Shown one piece after another: positions 50,331 to 50,374 of a DNA stretch of 50,374 nucleotides. The stretch is from an uncultured Thermomicrobia bacterium (GTDB taxonomy: Bacteria; Chloroflexota; Chloroflexia; Thermomicrobiales; JALYUS01). Below the pieces are notes generated by a model. It was not told where the DNA came from. It made no database searches and was given only the letters and a program-made list of their open reading frames with translations. The first letter of the stretch is position 1. Every line of letters starts with the position of its first letter. The stretch covers positions 1 to 50,374 of the forward strand of contig CALBSO010000020.1 in assembly GCA_937968015.1 (NCBI GenBank), in the 5' to 3' direction. The translations under genes were made by a program, and so were the position numbers.

Positions 50331-50374
50331 CTGTCTCTTATACACATCTCCGAGCCCACGAGACAGGCAGAAAT
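50331..50374 (+). other. Nextera i7-side adapter (artefact)
   Basis: Bases 50331-50364 are the complement of the Nextera read-2 adapter, beginning CTGTCTCTTATACACATCT. Bases 50365-50372 (AGGCAGAA) match the N703 index and 50373-50374 (AT) start the i7 primer. Confidence 0.98.

Overview
The window is one assembly contig whose two ends are sequencing-library adapter, not genome: bases 1-46 and 50331-50374 are Nextera transposon adapters with readable index sequences. The genes at both edges (gamma-glutamyltransferase on the left, a phage-type gene on the right) are therefore cut by assembly. The insert is GC-rich and densely coded, has strong AGGAGG/AAGGAG ribosome binding sites and a few leaderless starts, and shows no outer-membrane genes. 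F420/FMN-type oxidoreductases, a Hanks-type kinase, an ECF sigma/anti-sigma pair, many secreted low-complexity proteins and abundant short intergenic repeats suggest a Chloroflexota bacterium, perhaps near Thermomicrobia. This placement is inference; no rRNA or other phylogenetic marker was searched.

Layout. 47-4532 (minus): small acidic or disordered proteins, a DUF1997-like protein, a Rdx/SelW-like thioredoxin-fold protein, TrmD fused to a VOC domain, an RDD membrane protein and the start of ggt. 4781-17864: metabolic and membrane genes (lactonase-like propeller, ThDP enzyme, orphan ABC-2 permease, ArsR regulator, membrane glycosyltransferase, FAD amine oxidase, AlkA, DacA-type carboxypeptidase, P1 peptidase). 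18060-23183: a receptor kinase and a companion membrane protein that share an extracellular domain, then a secreted DUF5666 protein. 23481-30825: alpha/beta hydrolase, FolC, a HicA-like toxin-antitoxin candidate, ferredoxin/P450, a queuosine-tRNA mannosyltransferase homologue and IspH. 30860-34352: VapBC, an F420-type oxidoreductase, and a MarR-YceI-ring-cleavage dioxygenase group sharing a palindromic operator. 34631-40852: double cold-shock-domain protein, two secreted repeat proteins, ECF sigma/anti-sigma, SIMPL protein. 40950-42867: an element bounded by perfect 19-bp inverted repeats that holds a dead IS5-type transposase and an intact LLM flavin oxidoreductase. 43016-43678: TetR regulator. 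44302 to the end: tailed-phage head genes (terminase, capsid, portal, neck).

The strongest pattern no gene explains is a set of short repeats. One family is built of 7-bp units (consensus near CTCRTTR and its complement) arranged as inverted repeats; most copies begin at, and often supply, the stop codon of the adjoining gene. They lie between nearly all the phage head genes and one lies inside the terminase gene, so the head cluster has probably been resident for a long time. A second, 23-bp element with core GCCCTYTGGGCAG occurs four times, twice inserted in frame in the transposase. A third family is a C-rich hairpin (CCCCAACCCC). Other leads are the TrmD-VOC fusion, the kinase/companion pair, the toxin-antitoxin pair with direct repeats starting at its predicted transcription start, and the IS-borne oxidoreductase.
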